Under the pieces are notes generated by a model. The model had not been told where the DNA came from, ran no database searches, and saw only the letters and a program-made list of their open reading frames with translations. DNA of 64,000 nt from positions 1,736,001 through 1,800,000 of the forward strand of contig NZ_KI421498.1 of assembly GCF_000473105.1 (NCBI RefSeq). The letters run 5' to 3'. Of this stretch, positions 42,667 through 52,060 are shown one piece after another (the first letter of the stretch is position 1; each line of letters opens with the position of its first letter). Both the position numbers and the translations under genes were made by a program. Source of the DNA: Phaeobacter inhibens DSM 16374 (lineage in GTDB: Bacteria > Pseudomonadota > Alphaproteobacteria > Rhodobacterales > Rhodobacteraceae).

Positions 42667-43452
42667 TCAGACCGTACCGCCAAGGCTTCCCTCAAGCGTC
42701 GCCAGTTCCTGCCCGCCTGCCATCATATCCTGCAGTTCCTCGGCAGAGATGTCACCGCGCTGCGCAGTCCCAAGGGTCCTGCCCCGGTTCAGAACCGTGA
42801 ACCGGTCGCCAACTGCAAGAGCATGACGCACATTGTGGGTGATGAACACCACGGCCACCCCCTGCCTGCGCACCTTGTCGATGGTGGCGAGCACATTGGC
42901 GGTCTGACGTACACCCAGCGCCGATGTCGGCTCATCCAGGATCAGCACCTTGGCGCCGAAATGCACCGCGCGGGCGATGGCTACGGTCTGACGCTCCCCC
43001 CCCGACAGGGTACCAACAGCCTGATCCGGCCCACGCAGATTGATGCCCATCTTGCGCATCTCTTCCATAGTGATGCGATTGGCGTAGTCATGGTCGAACA
43101 GCTTCAACGGGCCGATCTTGCGGATCGGCTCATTCCCCATGAAGAAATTGCGGCTGACTGACATCAGCGGGATCATCGCGAGATGCTGATGCACCGTGGC
43201 AATCCCTGCGGCAATCGCATCACGAGGATCCGCAAAATGGAGCGGCTGACCTTCAAACAGAATGTCGCCCTTGGTGGGTTTATGCACCCCCGACATGGTT
43301 TTGATGAAGGTAGATTTTCCGGCGCCATTGTCGCCAAGCAGGCAGTGGCATTCCCCCGGGAACACATCAACCGAGACACCCGCCAGCGCGATCACACTGC
43401 CAAAATGCTTCTCGATGCCCTGCATCCGGATCAAGGGTTGAGACATGGACAT
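42667..43452 (-). CDS. Inositol/sugar ABC transporter ATPase (single-domain, ribose-type)
   Basis: 261 residues from the ATG at 43452, one base after the permease stop and with GGGAG upstream; a longer frame would overlap it. One nucleotide-binding domain only: Walker [10 protein letters not shown], signature [14 protein letters not shown], Walker [12 protein letters not shown]. Most CUT2 ATPases (RbsA, IatA) have two fused domains of about 500 residues; the single-domain form is known from the Sinorhizobium FrcBCA fructose importer. Together with the permease and binding protein, and the shared LacI operator with inositol genes, myo-inositol is the probable substrate (inference). Confidence 0.9.
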   Translation of the reverse strand: MSMSQPLIRMQGIEKHFGSVIALAGVSVDVFPGECHCLLGDNGAGKSTFIKTMSGVHKPTKGDILFEGQPLHFADPRDAIAAGIATVHQHLAMIPLMSVSRNFFMGNEPIRKIGPLKLFDHDYANRITMEEMRKMGINLRGPDQAVGTLSGGERQTVAIARAVHFGAKVLILDEPTSALGVRQTANVLATIDKVRRQGVAVVFITHNVRHALAVGDRFTVLNRGRTLGTAQRGDISAEELQDMMAGGQELATLEGSLGGTV

Positions 43453-43453
43453 A

Positions 43454-44575
43454 TCAGCGCTCCCCTGTAATGACGCGGCGAATATAGGTGTTGAGGATGA
43501 CCGCAAACAGCAGGATCAGTCCGAGGAACACCCGGAACAGGGAACTCTCGACCCCGGCAAAGAACAATCCCTGCTGCACCACGCCAAAGATCAGCGCGCC
43601 TAGCGCGGCACCCAGAACCGAGCCATAGCCACCGGTTAGGAGCGCGCCACCAATCACCACCGCAATGATGGCCTCAAATTCTTTCAGCAAGCCGCGATCC
43701 GACCCGGCGCCGCCAAACTCCATCACCTGGCAGGTTGCAAAGACGGTTGCGCAAAAAGCCGTGAACATGAACATCAGGATTTTCACGCGGTTAACAGGCA
43801 CCCCGGAGTTGCGCGCGGCCTCAGCGTCACCACCCGCCGCAAATATCCAGTTGCCAAACCGTGTTTTGGTCAGGATCACATGACCGATGATCACCAGCAG
43901 GATAGCCCAGACGATGAGCATCGGCAGACCCTCGACCACCGGCTGCCCCTTCCGGGTACCGCGTTCAAAAACAGCAATCCAGCCGTTGTCGCCAAACCAC
44001 TGAAACAGGCCGGTCAGAATTTTACCCCCAAACAGCGCCGCCAACCAATCACCTTCGGCTGCGTCAGCCACACCACCGATAATGGTTTTACGTTCAATGG
44101 TTTGCGGCAGGTAGATAGCAAAGCCACGCAGAATGAAGAGAAACGCCAGTGTCACGATGAAACTGGGCAAACCCGTGCGCACCACGATAAATCCATTCAA
44201 CGCACCGATGGCCGTCGCGATTGCAAAGGTCACCAGAATAGCCAACCAGACCGGCCAGCCCAGCGTTACGCTGAAAATGGCGATCAACATACCCGCAAAG
44301 CCAATCATTGAGCCGACAGACAGGTCGAATTCGCCCGCGATCATCAGCAGGCAGGCCCCGACCGCAATGATCATGAACTGGGCGGAGATCTGACTCCAGT
44401 TCATCACGCCCTGACTGTTGAACATGCCGCTGTCACCGGCAAAAATAAGGAACATCGCGAATACGGTGATGGTGCCGATTATGCCGCCCAATTCGGGTCG
44501 GATCATGGCTTCGCGGAATTTCGAACGGGTTTTGATCCGCTCGTCTTCCGCAAATTGGGTAGGTGCGTCAGACAT
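43454..44575 (-). CDS. Inositol/sugar ABC transporter permease (RbsC-like)
   Basis: 373 residues. About ten membrane helices of the BPD_transp_2 type; [34 protein letters not shown] and [16 protein letters not shown] are the hallmark blocks of CUT2 permeases, and no EAA loop of the CUT1 type is present. Start with AGAGAG upstream. Gene order binding protein, permease, ATPase. A hairpin at 44596-44621 separates it from the binding-protein gene. Confidence 0.93.
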   Translation of the reverse strand: MSDAPTQFAEDERIKTRSKFREAMIRPELGGIIGTITVFAMFLIFAGDSGMFNSQGVMNWSQISAQFMIIAVGACLLMIAGEFDLSVGSMIGFAGMLIAIFSVTLGWPVWLAILVTFAIATAIGALNGFIVVRTGLPSFIVTLAFLFILRGFAIYLPQTIERKTIIGGVADAAEGDWLAALFGGKILTGLFQWFGDNGWIAVFERGTRKGQPVVEGLPMLIVWAILLVIIGHVILTKTRFGNWIFAAGGDAEAARNSGVPVNRVKILMFMFTAFCATVFATCQVMEFGGAGSDRGLLKEFEAIIAVVIGGALLTGGYGSVLGAALGALIFGVVQQGLFFAGVESSLFRVFLGLILLFAVILNTYIRRVITGER

Positions 44576-44595
44576 TGTGCTCTCTCTGAAATAAG

Positions 44596-44621
44596 GGGCG
44601 GCCGATGTGTTTCAGCCGCCC
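44596..44621 (-). other. Hairpin between binding-protein and permease genes
   Basis: GGGCGGC (44596-44602) and GCCGCCC (44615-44621) form a 7-bp GC stem in the 62-base gap between the two genes. Without a T-tract, it probably stabilises the binding-protein message or slows read-through, as at 31741 in the galactoside operon. Confidence 0.5.
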
Positions 44622-44637
44622 GCACTTGGGGAGATGA

Positions 44638-45588
44638 TTACCGGTACTCGCCCGCGAACTCTTCGACCTTTTCCAGGCCGTCCTTGGTCACAAAACCAGG
44701 GCCAGAGTTGATGTTGTTGCCGGGCAGCACGCCGTAGCGGTGGTAATTGGTCAGAACCACAACTGGCAGATAGGCCTGCAGGAAGGGCTGCTGATCGATA
44801 CCCCAGTTGATGACACCGGCTTTCAGACCTTTGACGATTTCCTCACCCAGATCGAAGGTGCCGAAATAGATGTCGCCAGCCATGCCGTTTTCTTCCAGCG
44901 CCAGCAGGGTCGGATCCGCCGAAGTCGGGCCGAGTGTCAGAATCGCATCAGTTTCCGGGTTGGTGTTGAGATAGGCCAGAACGCGGTTCTTGATTTCCGC
45001 CGGATCCTGCCCGCTGTCGATCATCTGATCGCCGAGATCCACACCCAGCCCGTCGGCAAAGCCCTGACAGCGTTCTGTCGACGAGGGCGAACTGATGTAG
45101 TGGTTCACGCAAAGAAAGCTGCCGACGCCGTCCGCTTTGGCGCGCATACCCGCCGCATGGCCTGCGTCATATTCTGGCTGACCAACATACATCAGGGCGC
45201 CGACTTCGCGGGCCTGATCCGGGGTGCCGGAATTCATGATGATCACATCCACGCCGCTGTCCACAGCCGCTTTGATCGGGCCGGACAGCACATCATAGTC
45301 GGACAGGGTTGTGATGATGCCGTTGGGCCCTGAGGCCGCGGCCTGCTCAATGATCCGCGCCATATCGGCGAGGTCACCAGTCGGCGGGTTGCGGTACTCC
45401 ACCTCCACGTTCATCTGCTCGCCCGCCAGGGCGATCCCGTTCTTGATGGTGTTCCACCAGCTGTCGCTGTCGGGGGCGTGGCTGACGAGGATATATTTTT
45501 CACCCTCGGCAGAGGCTGCTGTTGCCAGCATCATCGGCGCCGCTGCAACCGTTGTTGCGAGCATAAATGTCTTGAAGATTGACGTCAT
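44638..45588 (-). CDS. Periplasmic inositol/sugar-binding protein (CUT2)
   Basis: 316 residues from the ATG at 45588 with GGGAGG upstream. A signal peptide (residues 1-26, MLATTVAAAPMMLATAASA) precedes a periplasmic-binding-protein type I domain: ILVSHAPDSDSWWNTIKNGIALA, then VDVIIMNSGTPDQ and FLCVNHYISSPSSTERCQGF. It lies divergently next to the LacI regulator with TTGCAACCGGTTGCAA between them. Homologues bind ribose, fructose or inositol; the position beside the iol genes makes myo-inositol likely, but this is context only. Confidence 0.92.
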   Translation of the reverse strand: MTSIFKTFMLATTVAAAPMMLATAASAEGEKYILVSHAPDSDSWWNTIKNGIALAGEQMNVEVEYRNPPTGDLADMARIIEQAAASGPNGIITTLSDYDVLSGPIKAAVDSGVDVIIMNSGTPDQAREVGALMYVGQPEYDAGHAAGMRAKADGVGSFLCVNHYISSPSSTERCQGFADGLGVDLGDQMIDSGQDPAEIKNRVLAYLNTNPETDAILTLGPTSADPTLLALEENGMAGDIYFGTFDLGEEIVKGLKAGVINWGIDQQPFLQAYLPVVVLTNYHRYGVLPGNNINSGPGFVTKDGLEKVEEFAGEYR

Positions 45589-45675
45589 TCTTTCCTCCCA
45601 AAGTTTTACCGTCACGATCGCGTCCGGGCGGTCCCATTCGCGTCGGGGATCAGAATAACCACGAATCGATTTTTT

Positions 45676-45691
45676 TTGCAACCGGTTGCAA
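45676..45691. promoter_or_regulatory. LacI-type operator, copy 1
   Basis: TTGCAACCGGTTGCAA is a perfect 16-bp palindrome with the CCGG centre typical of LacI-family sites. It lies 88 bases upstream of the binding-protein start and 96 upstream of the LacI start, and recurs identically at 50095-50110. This identical recurrence at two divergent promoters links both halves of the inositol regulon. Confidence 0.85.
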
Positions 45692-45752
45692 TTTGTGGCA
45701 GCATTTTTTCTGCTGAACTCGAATTGGATCCGCGATAGATACTCTGATCCGG

Positions 45753-45770
45753 TGCGCAGCCGGTTGCACA
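45753..45770. promoter_or_regulatory. Second, imperfect LacI-type half-palindrome near the lacI start
   Basis: TGCGCAGCCGGTTGCACA matches the operator with two mismatches in ten per half and lies 17 bases before the regulator's start at 45787. It may serve autorepression together with copy 1, which is 70-80 bases away and could allow looping. Confidence 0.5.
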
Positions 45771-45786
45771 GGTGGATGGGCCCCCG

Positions 45787-46815
45787 ATGGCCCGGACAAG
45801 AGGAAGACCAGGAATGGCTGTAACGTTAAAAGAGGTGGCAGAACGGGCGCAGGTCTCACGATCAGCGGTGTCGCGCACATTCACCGATGGCGCATCCGTC
45901 TCCGAAAAGATGCGGCGCAAGGTCGAGAAGGCCGCGCAGGAACTTGGCTACAGTCCGAACGCATTGGCCTCCTCTCTGACAACCGGACGCACCAAACTGA
46001 TTGGCCTTGTCTCCAACAACTTTCACAACCCGATTTTCCTTGAGGTCTTCGACCGGTTTACACGCCGCTTGCAGGATCGCGGCCTGCGACCACTGCTGGT
46101 AAATCTCTCCGATGAAACGGACCCGGAAAACTCGGTGCGGATGTTGCGACAGTATTCCGTGGATGGTGTCGTCGTAGCCTCATCTACCCTCCCACCAGGC
46201 TTTGCCAAGGCATTTCGCGATGCTGGCGTGCCGGTGGTTCACAGTTTTGGCCGCTCATCTTCCACACCGCAGGTACATGTTGTGGGGATCGACAACGTCG
46301 AATGCGGCCGCATGGCTGCACGCACACTTGTAGCCCGTGGATACAATAAGGTCGCTTTCATGGGCGGCCCGCAAAGCGCAACCTCAACTCAGGATCGTTG
46401 CAAGGGTTTCACATCCGAGATGGAGGCCCATCCAGAGATCACTGCAACGCATAGTTTTGCGGAGGATTATTCTTTCGAGGCAGGCCGCCGCGAAATGCTC
46501 CGCCTGCTACAAGACGACCCAGCAGAAGCCTATTTCTGCGGTGATGACGTCTTGTCGATCGGGGCGCTCAGTGCGATCCGTGAACAGGGCCTGCAGGTGC
46601 CGCAGGATGTTGGCGTTATCGGCCTCAACGACATGGAAATGGCGCGGTGGGAAAATATTGACCTCACCACTATTCACCAGCCGATTGAGCAGATCGTCAA
46701 TTCCTCAATTGAGCTGGTCGCGGCTATGCTGGACGAACCCGATCGCTATCCAGAAGCCCGCATTTTCCCCTGCCATGTCGTGGAGCGCGGAACGCTGCGG
46801 CCGCAAAAGACCTGA
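45787..46815 (+). CDS. LacI-family regulator of the inositol regulon
   Basis: 342 residues from the ATG at 45787; a GTG at 45772 and an ATG at 45814 (the latter with GAGGA some distance upstream) are alternatives. The N-terminal helix-turn-helix is VTLKEVAERAQVSRSAVSRTF with the usual hinge-helix NALASSLTTG. The PBP-I effector domain follows (GLVSNNFHNPIFLE, HVVGIDNVECGR, CGDDVLSIGALSAIREQG). It faces the transporter operon with two operators between, and the same operator lies before the iol genes. It is probably a repressor released by inositol or an early catabolite. Confidence 0.93.
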   Translation: MARTRGRPGMAVTLKEVAERAQVSRSAVSRTFTDGASVSEKMRRKVEKAAQELGYSPNALASSLTTGRTKLIGLVSNNFHNPIFLEVFDRFTRRLQDRGLRPLLVNLSDETDPENSVRMLRQYSVDGVVVASSTLPPGFAKAFRDAGVPVVHSFGRSSSTPQVHVVGIDNVECGRMAARTLVARGYNKVAFMGGPQSATSTQDRCKGFTSEMEAHPEITATHSFAEDYSFEAGRREMLRLLQDDPAEAYFCGDDVLSIGALSAIREQGLQVPQDVGVIGLNDMEMARWENIDLTTIHQPIEQIVNSSIELVAAMLDEPDRYPEARIFPCHVVERGTLRPQKT

Positions 46816-46833
46816 ACCACCCGGCAAAGAAGA

Positions 46834-46857
46834 CAGGCGCCAGAAATCCGGCGCCTG
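46834..46857. terminator. Terminator-like hairpin between lacI and a MocA gene
   Basis: CAGGCGCC (46834-46841) and GGCGCCTG (46850-46857) form an 8-bp GC stem with an 8-base loop, 18 bases after the lacI stop and just after the convergent gene's end. The T-tract is missing, so rho-independent action is uncertain. Confidence 0.5.
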
Positions 46858-46877
46858 CCCTCGAACCAACGCTTCAG

Positions 46878-48035
46878 CTAGCGAAACATAGGTGGGCGAG
46901 CATCCACCCAAGCCCCGTCTGTCGCGCCGCTTTCAGCCACCGCAAAAACCGCCGCCATGGAGCGCAACCCGTCCTCTGCCCGCGGGTAGAGGTCCGCAGC
47001 GGGATCTATCGGACGCCCCGTTTTTTCGGCTCTAATCGCTTCTGCCAAATCACTGTAAATATTGGCAAAAGCCAGCGGCATCCCCTCTGCATGACCGATG
47101 GTCACACGACTGGTGCGATCAGCCTCTGGGCTGAGATTGGCTTCACCACGTTCGATCACTTGCAAGCGCTCTCCCAGCGGCATCCAATAGAGCTGGTTCG
47201 GCTGTTCCTGCGACCAGCGCAGACCGCCCTTTTCACCGAATACCTGCAAGGTCAGCCCATGCTGGCGTCCAATCGCCACCGATGAGGTCCAGAGCCGCCC
47301 GACGGTGCCGCCATCAAAGCGCATATTGACCATGGCGTCATCTTCCAGAACCCGGCTTTCAATACAGCTGACTGTATCTGCTGACAGGCGTTCCAGCTCC
47401 TGACCAATGACAAAACTGGCCATATGCAGCGCGTGAATGCCGCAATCCGCGAATTGGGCCGAGACCCCGGCCTGCGCCGGATCATAGCGCCAGCGCACCC
47501 GCGGATTATCCGCATCGGCAGCATCCGCATGATGCCCATGGGCAAATTCCGCCTTCACGAGGCGGATTTTACCAAGATCACCGCGCGCGACCATCGCCTT
47601 CATATGACGGACCAGAGAATATCCGGAATAGCCATAATTCACGGCGCAGATCTTTCCCTGTGCCTTGGCGATTTTGACGATTTCCTCGCCTTCCTCAATG
47701 GTCATGGTCATCGGCTTTTCACACAGCACATGAAAACCCGCCTCAAGAAAGTTTTTGGTAATCTCAAAATGCGTGGCATTGGGAGTCGCCACAGTCACCA
47801 GATCAACCCGGTCGTCGCGATCGCGTTCGCCCTCCAGCATCTCCTGCCAGTCGCCATAGGCGCGATCCGCCGCAAGCCCCAGCCGCTGACCATAGGCGCG
47901 TCCCTCTTCTGGACGGTGATCCAAGGCCCCTGCCGCGAAATCGAAGGCACCATCCAGCCCCGCGCCCAGACGGTGAGCCGGCCCGATCTGGCTGCCTTCG
48001 CCGCCACCGATCATCCCCCATTTCAATTTTGTCAT
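46878..48035 (-). CDS. Gfo/Idh/MocA-family oxidoreductase in the inositol cluster
   Basis: 385 residues, GGGAG upstream. N-terminal NAD(P)-binding motif GMIGGGEGSQIGPAHR, then VATPNATHF and the EKPMTM motif with the catalytic lysine; the C-terminal substrate domain includes YDPAQAGVSAQFADCGIHALH. The family oxidises sugar or cyclitol alcohol groups. It could act on scyllo-inositol or an isomer (as IolX/IolW/IolU), feeding the main route. Operon with the two following genes, controlled from the shared operator at 50095. Confidence 0.92.
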   Translation of the reverse strand: MTKLKWGMIGGGEGSQIGPAHRLGAGLDGAFDFAAGALDHRPEEGRAYGQRLGLAADRAYGDWQEMLEGERDRDDRVDLVTVATPNATHFEITKNFLEAGFHVLCEKPMTMTIEEGEEIVKIAKAQGKICAVNYGYSGYSLVRHMKAMVARGDLGKIRLVKAEFAHGHHADAADADNPRVRWRYDPAQAGVSAQFADCGIHALHMASFVIGQELERLSADTVSCIESRVLEDDAMVNMRFDGGTVGRLWTSSVAIGRQHGLTLQVFGEKGGLRWSQEQPNQLYWMPLGERLQVIERGEANLSPEADRTSRVTIGHAEGMPLAFANIYSDLAEAIRAEKTGRPIDPAADLYPRAEDGLRSMAAVFAVAESGATDGAWVDARPPMFR

Positions 48036-48046
48036 GGTGCCGCTCC

Positions 48047-48940
48047 CTAGTTGAAACCGATAGATTCAAGGTATTCGCGGTTCGCCCGTGCATCCCCTAC
48101 CGGGTCGGGATCCAGTGTCGGGTCGCAATCCTGCTCAACCGTGCACCAGCCGGAAAATCCAGTATCCACAAGCAATTGCCGGACCGCTGGAAAGTCGACA
48201 TCGCCCTCGCCCAGATTGCAGAAAATCCCCTGCCCGCAGGCATCATAGAAATTTGTCCGCTTGGCGATCACATCGGCCTTCACCTTGGGATCGATATCCT
48301 TGAAGTGCATGTAGCTGATACGGTCCATATGCCGTTTCATGAAGGCAACCGGATCAAATCCGGCATAGGAATGATGGCCGGTGTCGAAACAGATCTTTAG
48401 GATCTTGTCATCAACCTCGTTTAACAGCCGCTCAAGCTCCGGCTCAAAATCCATGAACCCCGCTGCATGGGCGTGGATGCCAACGGTCAACCCATATTCC
48501 TCAGTGCCGATCTGGGCCACGGTGGCCAGCCGGTCGCGGAATGCTGACCATTCTGCCTGGTTCATCTGCTCAGCCTCCGATGCGCGACCGGCAGTCGGCG
48601 CCCGGCGGGGCGAGATGGAATCAATCAGAACCAGATGCTGCGCTCCATGCGCCTGCAGCGCCTTGCAGGTGCGATGCGCTCCGTCCAGAACATCATCCCA
48701 TTGGTCCGGATCATGGAAGGCACGGAAGACGACGCCGCCGATCAATTCCAGATCATATTCCGCCAGCGCATCTCGTAGGATCGCTGGATCTTCCGGCATA
48801 TAGCCCACAGGACCCAGCTCAACCCCCTTATAGCCTGCCTCGGCGCAGTCCTTCAGAACGCTGCGCCATTCCGGGTTACGAGGGTCCTGCGCGAATTCTA
48901 CCCCCCAGGAACATGGGGCATTGCCAATTCTGATCGTCAT
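48047..48940 (-). CDS. IolE-like TIM-barrel protein (myo-inosose dehydratase/isomerase type)
   Basis: 297 residues from the ATG at 48940; no strong ribosome site, and the preceding frame continues into the neighbour's start region. The Xyl-isomerase-like barrel carries the metal-binding CFDTGHHSYAG, MHFKDIDPKVKAD and CTVEQDCDP blocks characteristic of IolE/IolI-type proteins. IolE dehydrates 2-keto-myo-inositol to a trihydroxycyclohexanedione. No other IolE candidate exists in the window, so it probably performs this step for the iolD operon. Isomerase activity (IolI-like) is the alternative. Confidence 0.8.
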   Translation of the reverse strand: MTIRIGNAPCSWGVEFAQDPRNPEWRSVLKDCAEAGYKGVELGPVGYMPEDPAILRDALAEYDLELIGGVVFRAFHDPDQWDDVLDGAHRTCKALQAHGAQHLVLIDSISPRRAPTAGRASEAEQMNQAEWSAFRDRLATVAQIGTEEYGLTVGIHAHAAGFMDFEPELERLLNEVDDKILKICFDTGHHSYAGFDPVAFMKRHMDRISYMHFKDIDPKVKADVIAKRTNFYDACGQGIFCNLGEGDVDFPAVRQLLVDTGFSGWCTVEQDCDPTLDPDPVGDARANREYLESIGFN

Positions 48941-48962
48941 TTTGCAGTGCTTTCTTAGATGC

Positions 48963-50066
48963 TTAGAACGTGGATACAGTTTGCCAGGACCGCGCTTCAG
49001 AGGCGGCCATGGCAGCAGCAATCACCTGGTTTACGGCCATACCGTCCTCAAACGTTGGCCAGACCGGTGTCTGTGCTTCAATGGCGCGCAGGAAATCGCG
49101 CGCCTCGATCAGGATCTGATCCTGATAACCGGTGCCGTGCCCCGGCCCCTGGCAAAATGGCAGATAGTCGGGATGCGCAGGGCCAGTCAGGATCTTACGG
49201 AAACCACGCGTGGCCTCGTCGCCCTCGCTGAGATAGAGCCAAAGCGCGTTCTGATCCTCTTGATCGAACCGGATCGCACCTTTTGTTCCCGTAATTTCAT
49301 AGGCATAGCCCATCTTGCGACCTGTCGCGATGCGGCTAAAGAACATCTGCCCCATCGCTCCATTGGCAAAACGGCACATCATCTGCCCCTGGTCGTCATT
49401 GGTGACACGGCCACCGGGGCGGTCCTTATGAACGGTCTCAACCTCTGCGATGAGTTCCGTGATCGGCCCGATCAGCGCCATCGCACCATTGATCATATGC
49501 GGCGCCAGATCGCCCATGGTCCCATTGGCTTCGCCCTCCGTGCGCCATGTCGCGGGGGCATCCGGGTCGGCATAGAAATCTTCGGTATGCTCGCCACGAA
49601 ACCAGGTCACCTCTCCGATCAGGCCATCTGCAATCAGCTGACGCGCATATTGGCTGGCAGGGGTTCGAATGTAGTTGAACCCGACCATATTGGGGCATCC
49701 CGACGCCGCCGCCGCTGCCACCATGGCACGACTGTCAGCCAGTGATGCGCCCAGCGGCTTTTCGCAAAAAACGGGTTTGCCCAGCGCAAAGGCTGCTTCT
49801 GCGACGACACGATGGGTTTGCTGTGGAGATGCGATGACGATCGCCTCAACCTTGGGGTCGTTGACCAGCAGCTGCCAGTCGTCTGTTGCGCGTTGAAACC
49901 CATAGGCCCGCCGGTACCGCTCTGCACTGGCTGGGGTCGTGGCGCAGACCATTTCCAGACGCGGGCGCAAAGCGGTGTTGAACACAGCGCCCACTGCGGC
50001 CATGGCGACGGCATGCGCTTTGCCCATGTAGCCCCCGCCGAGAATTCCGATGCCGATTTCGGTCAT
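48963..50066 (-). CDS. Gfo/Idh/MocA-family oxidoreductase, first gene of the reverse inositol operon
   Basis: 367 residues from the ATG at 50066, with GGGAGG upstream; upstream frames reach into the operator region. NAD(P) site GILGGGYMGKAHA, then IASPQQTHR and EKPLGAS with the catalytic lysine. The C-terminal domain includes GDLAPHMINGAMAL, characteristic of inositol-type dehydrogenases. Third MocA paralogue of the cluster (with 46878 and 54752); it could oxidise another inositol stereoisomer. Its start is 29 bases from the LacI operator. Confidence 0.9.
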   Translation of the reverse strand: MTEIGIGILGGGYMGKAHAVAMAAVGAVFNTALRPRLEMVCATTPASAERYRRAYGFQRATDDWQLLVNDPKVEAIVIASPQQTHRVVAEAAFALGKPVFCEKPLGASLADSRAMVAAAAASGCPNMVGFNYIRTPASQYARQLIADGLIGEVTWFRGEHTEDFYADPDAPATWRTEGEANGTMGDLAPHMINGAMALIGPITELIAEVETVHKDRPGGRVTNDDQGQMMCRFANGAMGQMFFSRIATGRKMGYAYEITGTKGAIRFDQEDQNALWLYLSEGDEATRGFRKILTGPAHPDYLPFCQGPGHGTGYQDQILIEARDFLRAIEAQTPVWPTFEDGMAVNQVIAAAMAASEARSWQTVSTF

Positions 50067-50094
50067 TCTGGCCTCCCAAACCATCAAATTCAAT

Positions 50095-50110
50095 TTGCAA
50101 CCGGTTGCAA
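50095..50110. promoter_or_regulatory. LacI-type operator, copy 2
   Basis: TTGCAACCGGTTGCAA, identical to 45676-45691, lies in the 119-base gap between the divergent MocA and iolD genes: 28 bases from one start, 75 from the other. It can regulate both operons at once. Confidence 0.85.
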
Positions 50111-50185
50111 AACTTGTATCTTGGGATTCGACATCTCGCAAGATCAAATCGACCCGACCACAGACCATCCCAGGGATCCCTGCTT

Positions 50186-52060
50186 ATGACGACGCCGCCG
50201 AAAACGATAAAACTGACCACCGCCCAGGCCATCATCCGATGGCTGTCCAATCAGTTCATAGAGGTCGATGGCGAGGAGTTGCGCCTTTGTGGCGGCGGCT
50301 TTGGCATCTTCGGTCATGGCAATGTGACCTGCCTGGGCGAAGCGCTCTACGAGGCGCGTGACGCGCTGCCGCTCTATCGCGGCCAGAATGAGCAAAGCAT
50401 GGGCTTTGCAGCAGCTGGATATGCCAAGCAATGGCTGCGCCAGCGGTTCATGTTCTGCACCGCCAGTGCCGGCCCGGGCACATCAAACCTCCTCACCTCT
50501 GCGGCGCTGGCCCATGCCAACCGCTTGCCGATGCTGATGCTTTGTGGCGATACCTTTCTTACCCGCCTGCCGGATCCGGTCTTGCAGCAGATGGAGAATT
50601 TCAACGATCCGACCTTTGGCGTGAACGATGCCTTCAAGCCCGTGTCGCGCTATTGGGATCGCATCACGCATCCGGCGCAGATTCTTCAATCGCTGCCTGC
50701 CGCAATTGCGACCATGCTGGATCCCGGCGACTGCGGCCCCGCCTTCCTCGGTTTGCCGCAGGATGTGCAGGGATGGACCTATGATTACCCAGAGGTATTC
50801 TTTGAGAAGAAAATCCATCGCATTCGCCGTGTTACACCGGATGCTTCCGAGATTGCCGAGGCTGCTGCCGCGCTGCGTGGCGCCAAACGGCCGATGGTCA
50901 TCGCAGGCGGCGGGGTGCAATACAGCCGCGCCGTGGCGGAGTTGACCGCCTTTGCCGAAGCACATCAGATCCCGGTTGTTGAAACCATCGCCGGTCGCGC
51001 CAACCTGCGCGACACCCATCCACTTAATGTCGGCCCTATCGGGGTCACCGGATCGGACAGCGCCAATGCGATTGCCGCGGAGGCGGATGTGATCCTTGCG
51101 GTGGGCACCCGGCTACAGGATTTCACGACCGGCTCCTGGACAGCATTTGCACAGGGTGCCCAATTTATCTCTGTCAACGCTGCCCGGCATGATGCAGGCA
51201 AGCACCGCTCGCTCCCCGTTGTCGGCGACGCTCAGCGCGCCCTGCGCGACCTTGGTGCCGCTTGCGAAGGGTACAGCACCCCGCAAGACTGGGTGGCCCG
51301 CGTGCAAGAAGAGCGCCACAGCTGGGTGGCCTATGTAGCTGACAATGTCTCCTACGGAGACAATCGACCCAATTCCTATGCACAGGCCATTGGCGTGGTA
51401 AATGCGCTCTGCAATCCGAAGGACCGTGTGGTTGCGGCGGCTGGTGGCCTTCCGGCCGAAGTGACCGCAAACTGGCGCACATTGGAGCCAGGCACCGTCG
51501 ATGTGGAGTTCGGCTTCTCCTGCATGGGGTATGAAATTGCCGGGGCCTGGGGGGCACGCATCGCCCAGGCCGAGCGTGAACCAGACCGTGACACCATCGT
51601 CTTTGTCGGTGACGGATCCTACATGATGCTGAACTCTGATATCTATTCCAGCGTTCTCAGCCAGAAGAAACTGATCATTCTGGTCCTGGACAACGGCGGC
51701 TTTGCGGTCATCAACAAGTTACAGAACAACACTGGTAACGCCAGCTTCAACAACCTGCTGGAGGATTGCCCAACCATTCCCGAAGCCTTTGGCGTTGATT
51801 TTGCCAGCCATGCGGCCTCGATGGGGGCACTCACCGAAACCGTCGCCAACCCAGCAGAGCTGGGAGAGGCGTTCAAACGCGCGCAAGCAAGCGACCGTAC
51901 CACAGTCATCGTGATGAAGGTGGACGCCTATGAGGGCTGGACCACCGAAGGCCACGCCTGGTGGGAGGTAGGCACGCCACATACCACCAATGACCCCAAA
52001 GTGCAGGAGGCCCATGTCGATTGGGAATCCAGCCGTAGCAAGCAGCGGCGGGGCGTATGA
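50186..52060 (+). CDS. iolD: 3D-(3,5/4)-trihydroxycyclohexane-1,2-dione hydrolase
   Basis: Thiamine-diphosphate enzyme that opens the ring of the inositol intermediate to give 5-deoxy-glucuronate. 624 residues from the ATG at 50186; a longer frame would cross the operator. ThDP signatures: YRGQNEQSMGFAAAGYAKQ and SAGPGTSNLLTSAALAHANR in the first domain, and FVGDGSYMMLNSDIYSS, the family GDG motif, in the third. First gene of the iol operon; its stop overlaps the iolC start by ATGA. Confidence 0.96.
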   Translation: MTTPPKTIKLTTAQAIIRWLSNQFIEVDGEELRLCGGGFGIFGHGNVTCLGEALYEARDALPLYRGQNEQSMGFAAAGYAKQWLRQRFMFCTASAGPGTSNLLTSAALAHANRLPMLMLCGDTFLTRLPDPVLQQMENFNDPTFGVNDAFKPVSRYWDRITHPAQILQSLPAAIATMLDPGDCGPAFLGLPQDVQGWTYDYPEVFFEKKIHRIRRVTPDASEIAEAAAALRGAKRPMVIAGGGVQYSRAVAELTAFAEAHQIPVVETIAGRANLRDTHPLNVGPIGVTGSDSANAIAAEADVILAVGTRLQDFTTGSWTAFAQGAQFISVNAARHDAGKHRSLPVVGDAQRALRDLGAACEGYSTPQDWVARVQEERHSWVAYVADNVSYGDNRPNSYAQAIGVVNALCNPKDRVVAAAGGLPAEVTANWRTLEPGTVDVEFGFSCMGYEIAGAWGARIAQAEREPDRDTIVFVGDGSYMMLNSDIYSSVLSQKKLIILVLDNGGFAVINKLQNNTGNASFNNLLEDCPTIPEAFGVDFASHAASMGALTETVANPAELGEAFKRAQASDRTTVIVMKVDAYEGWTTEGHAWWEVGTPHTTNDPKVQEAHVDWESSRSKQRRGV

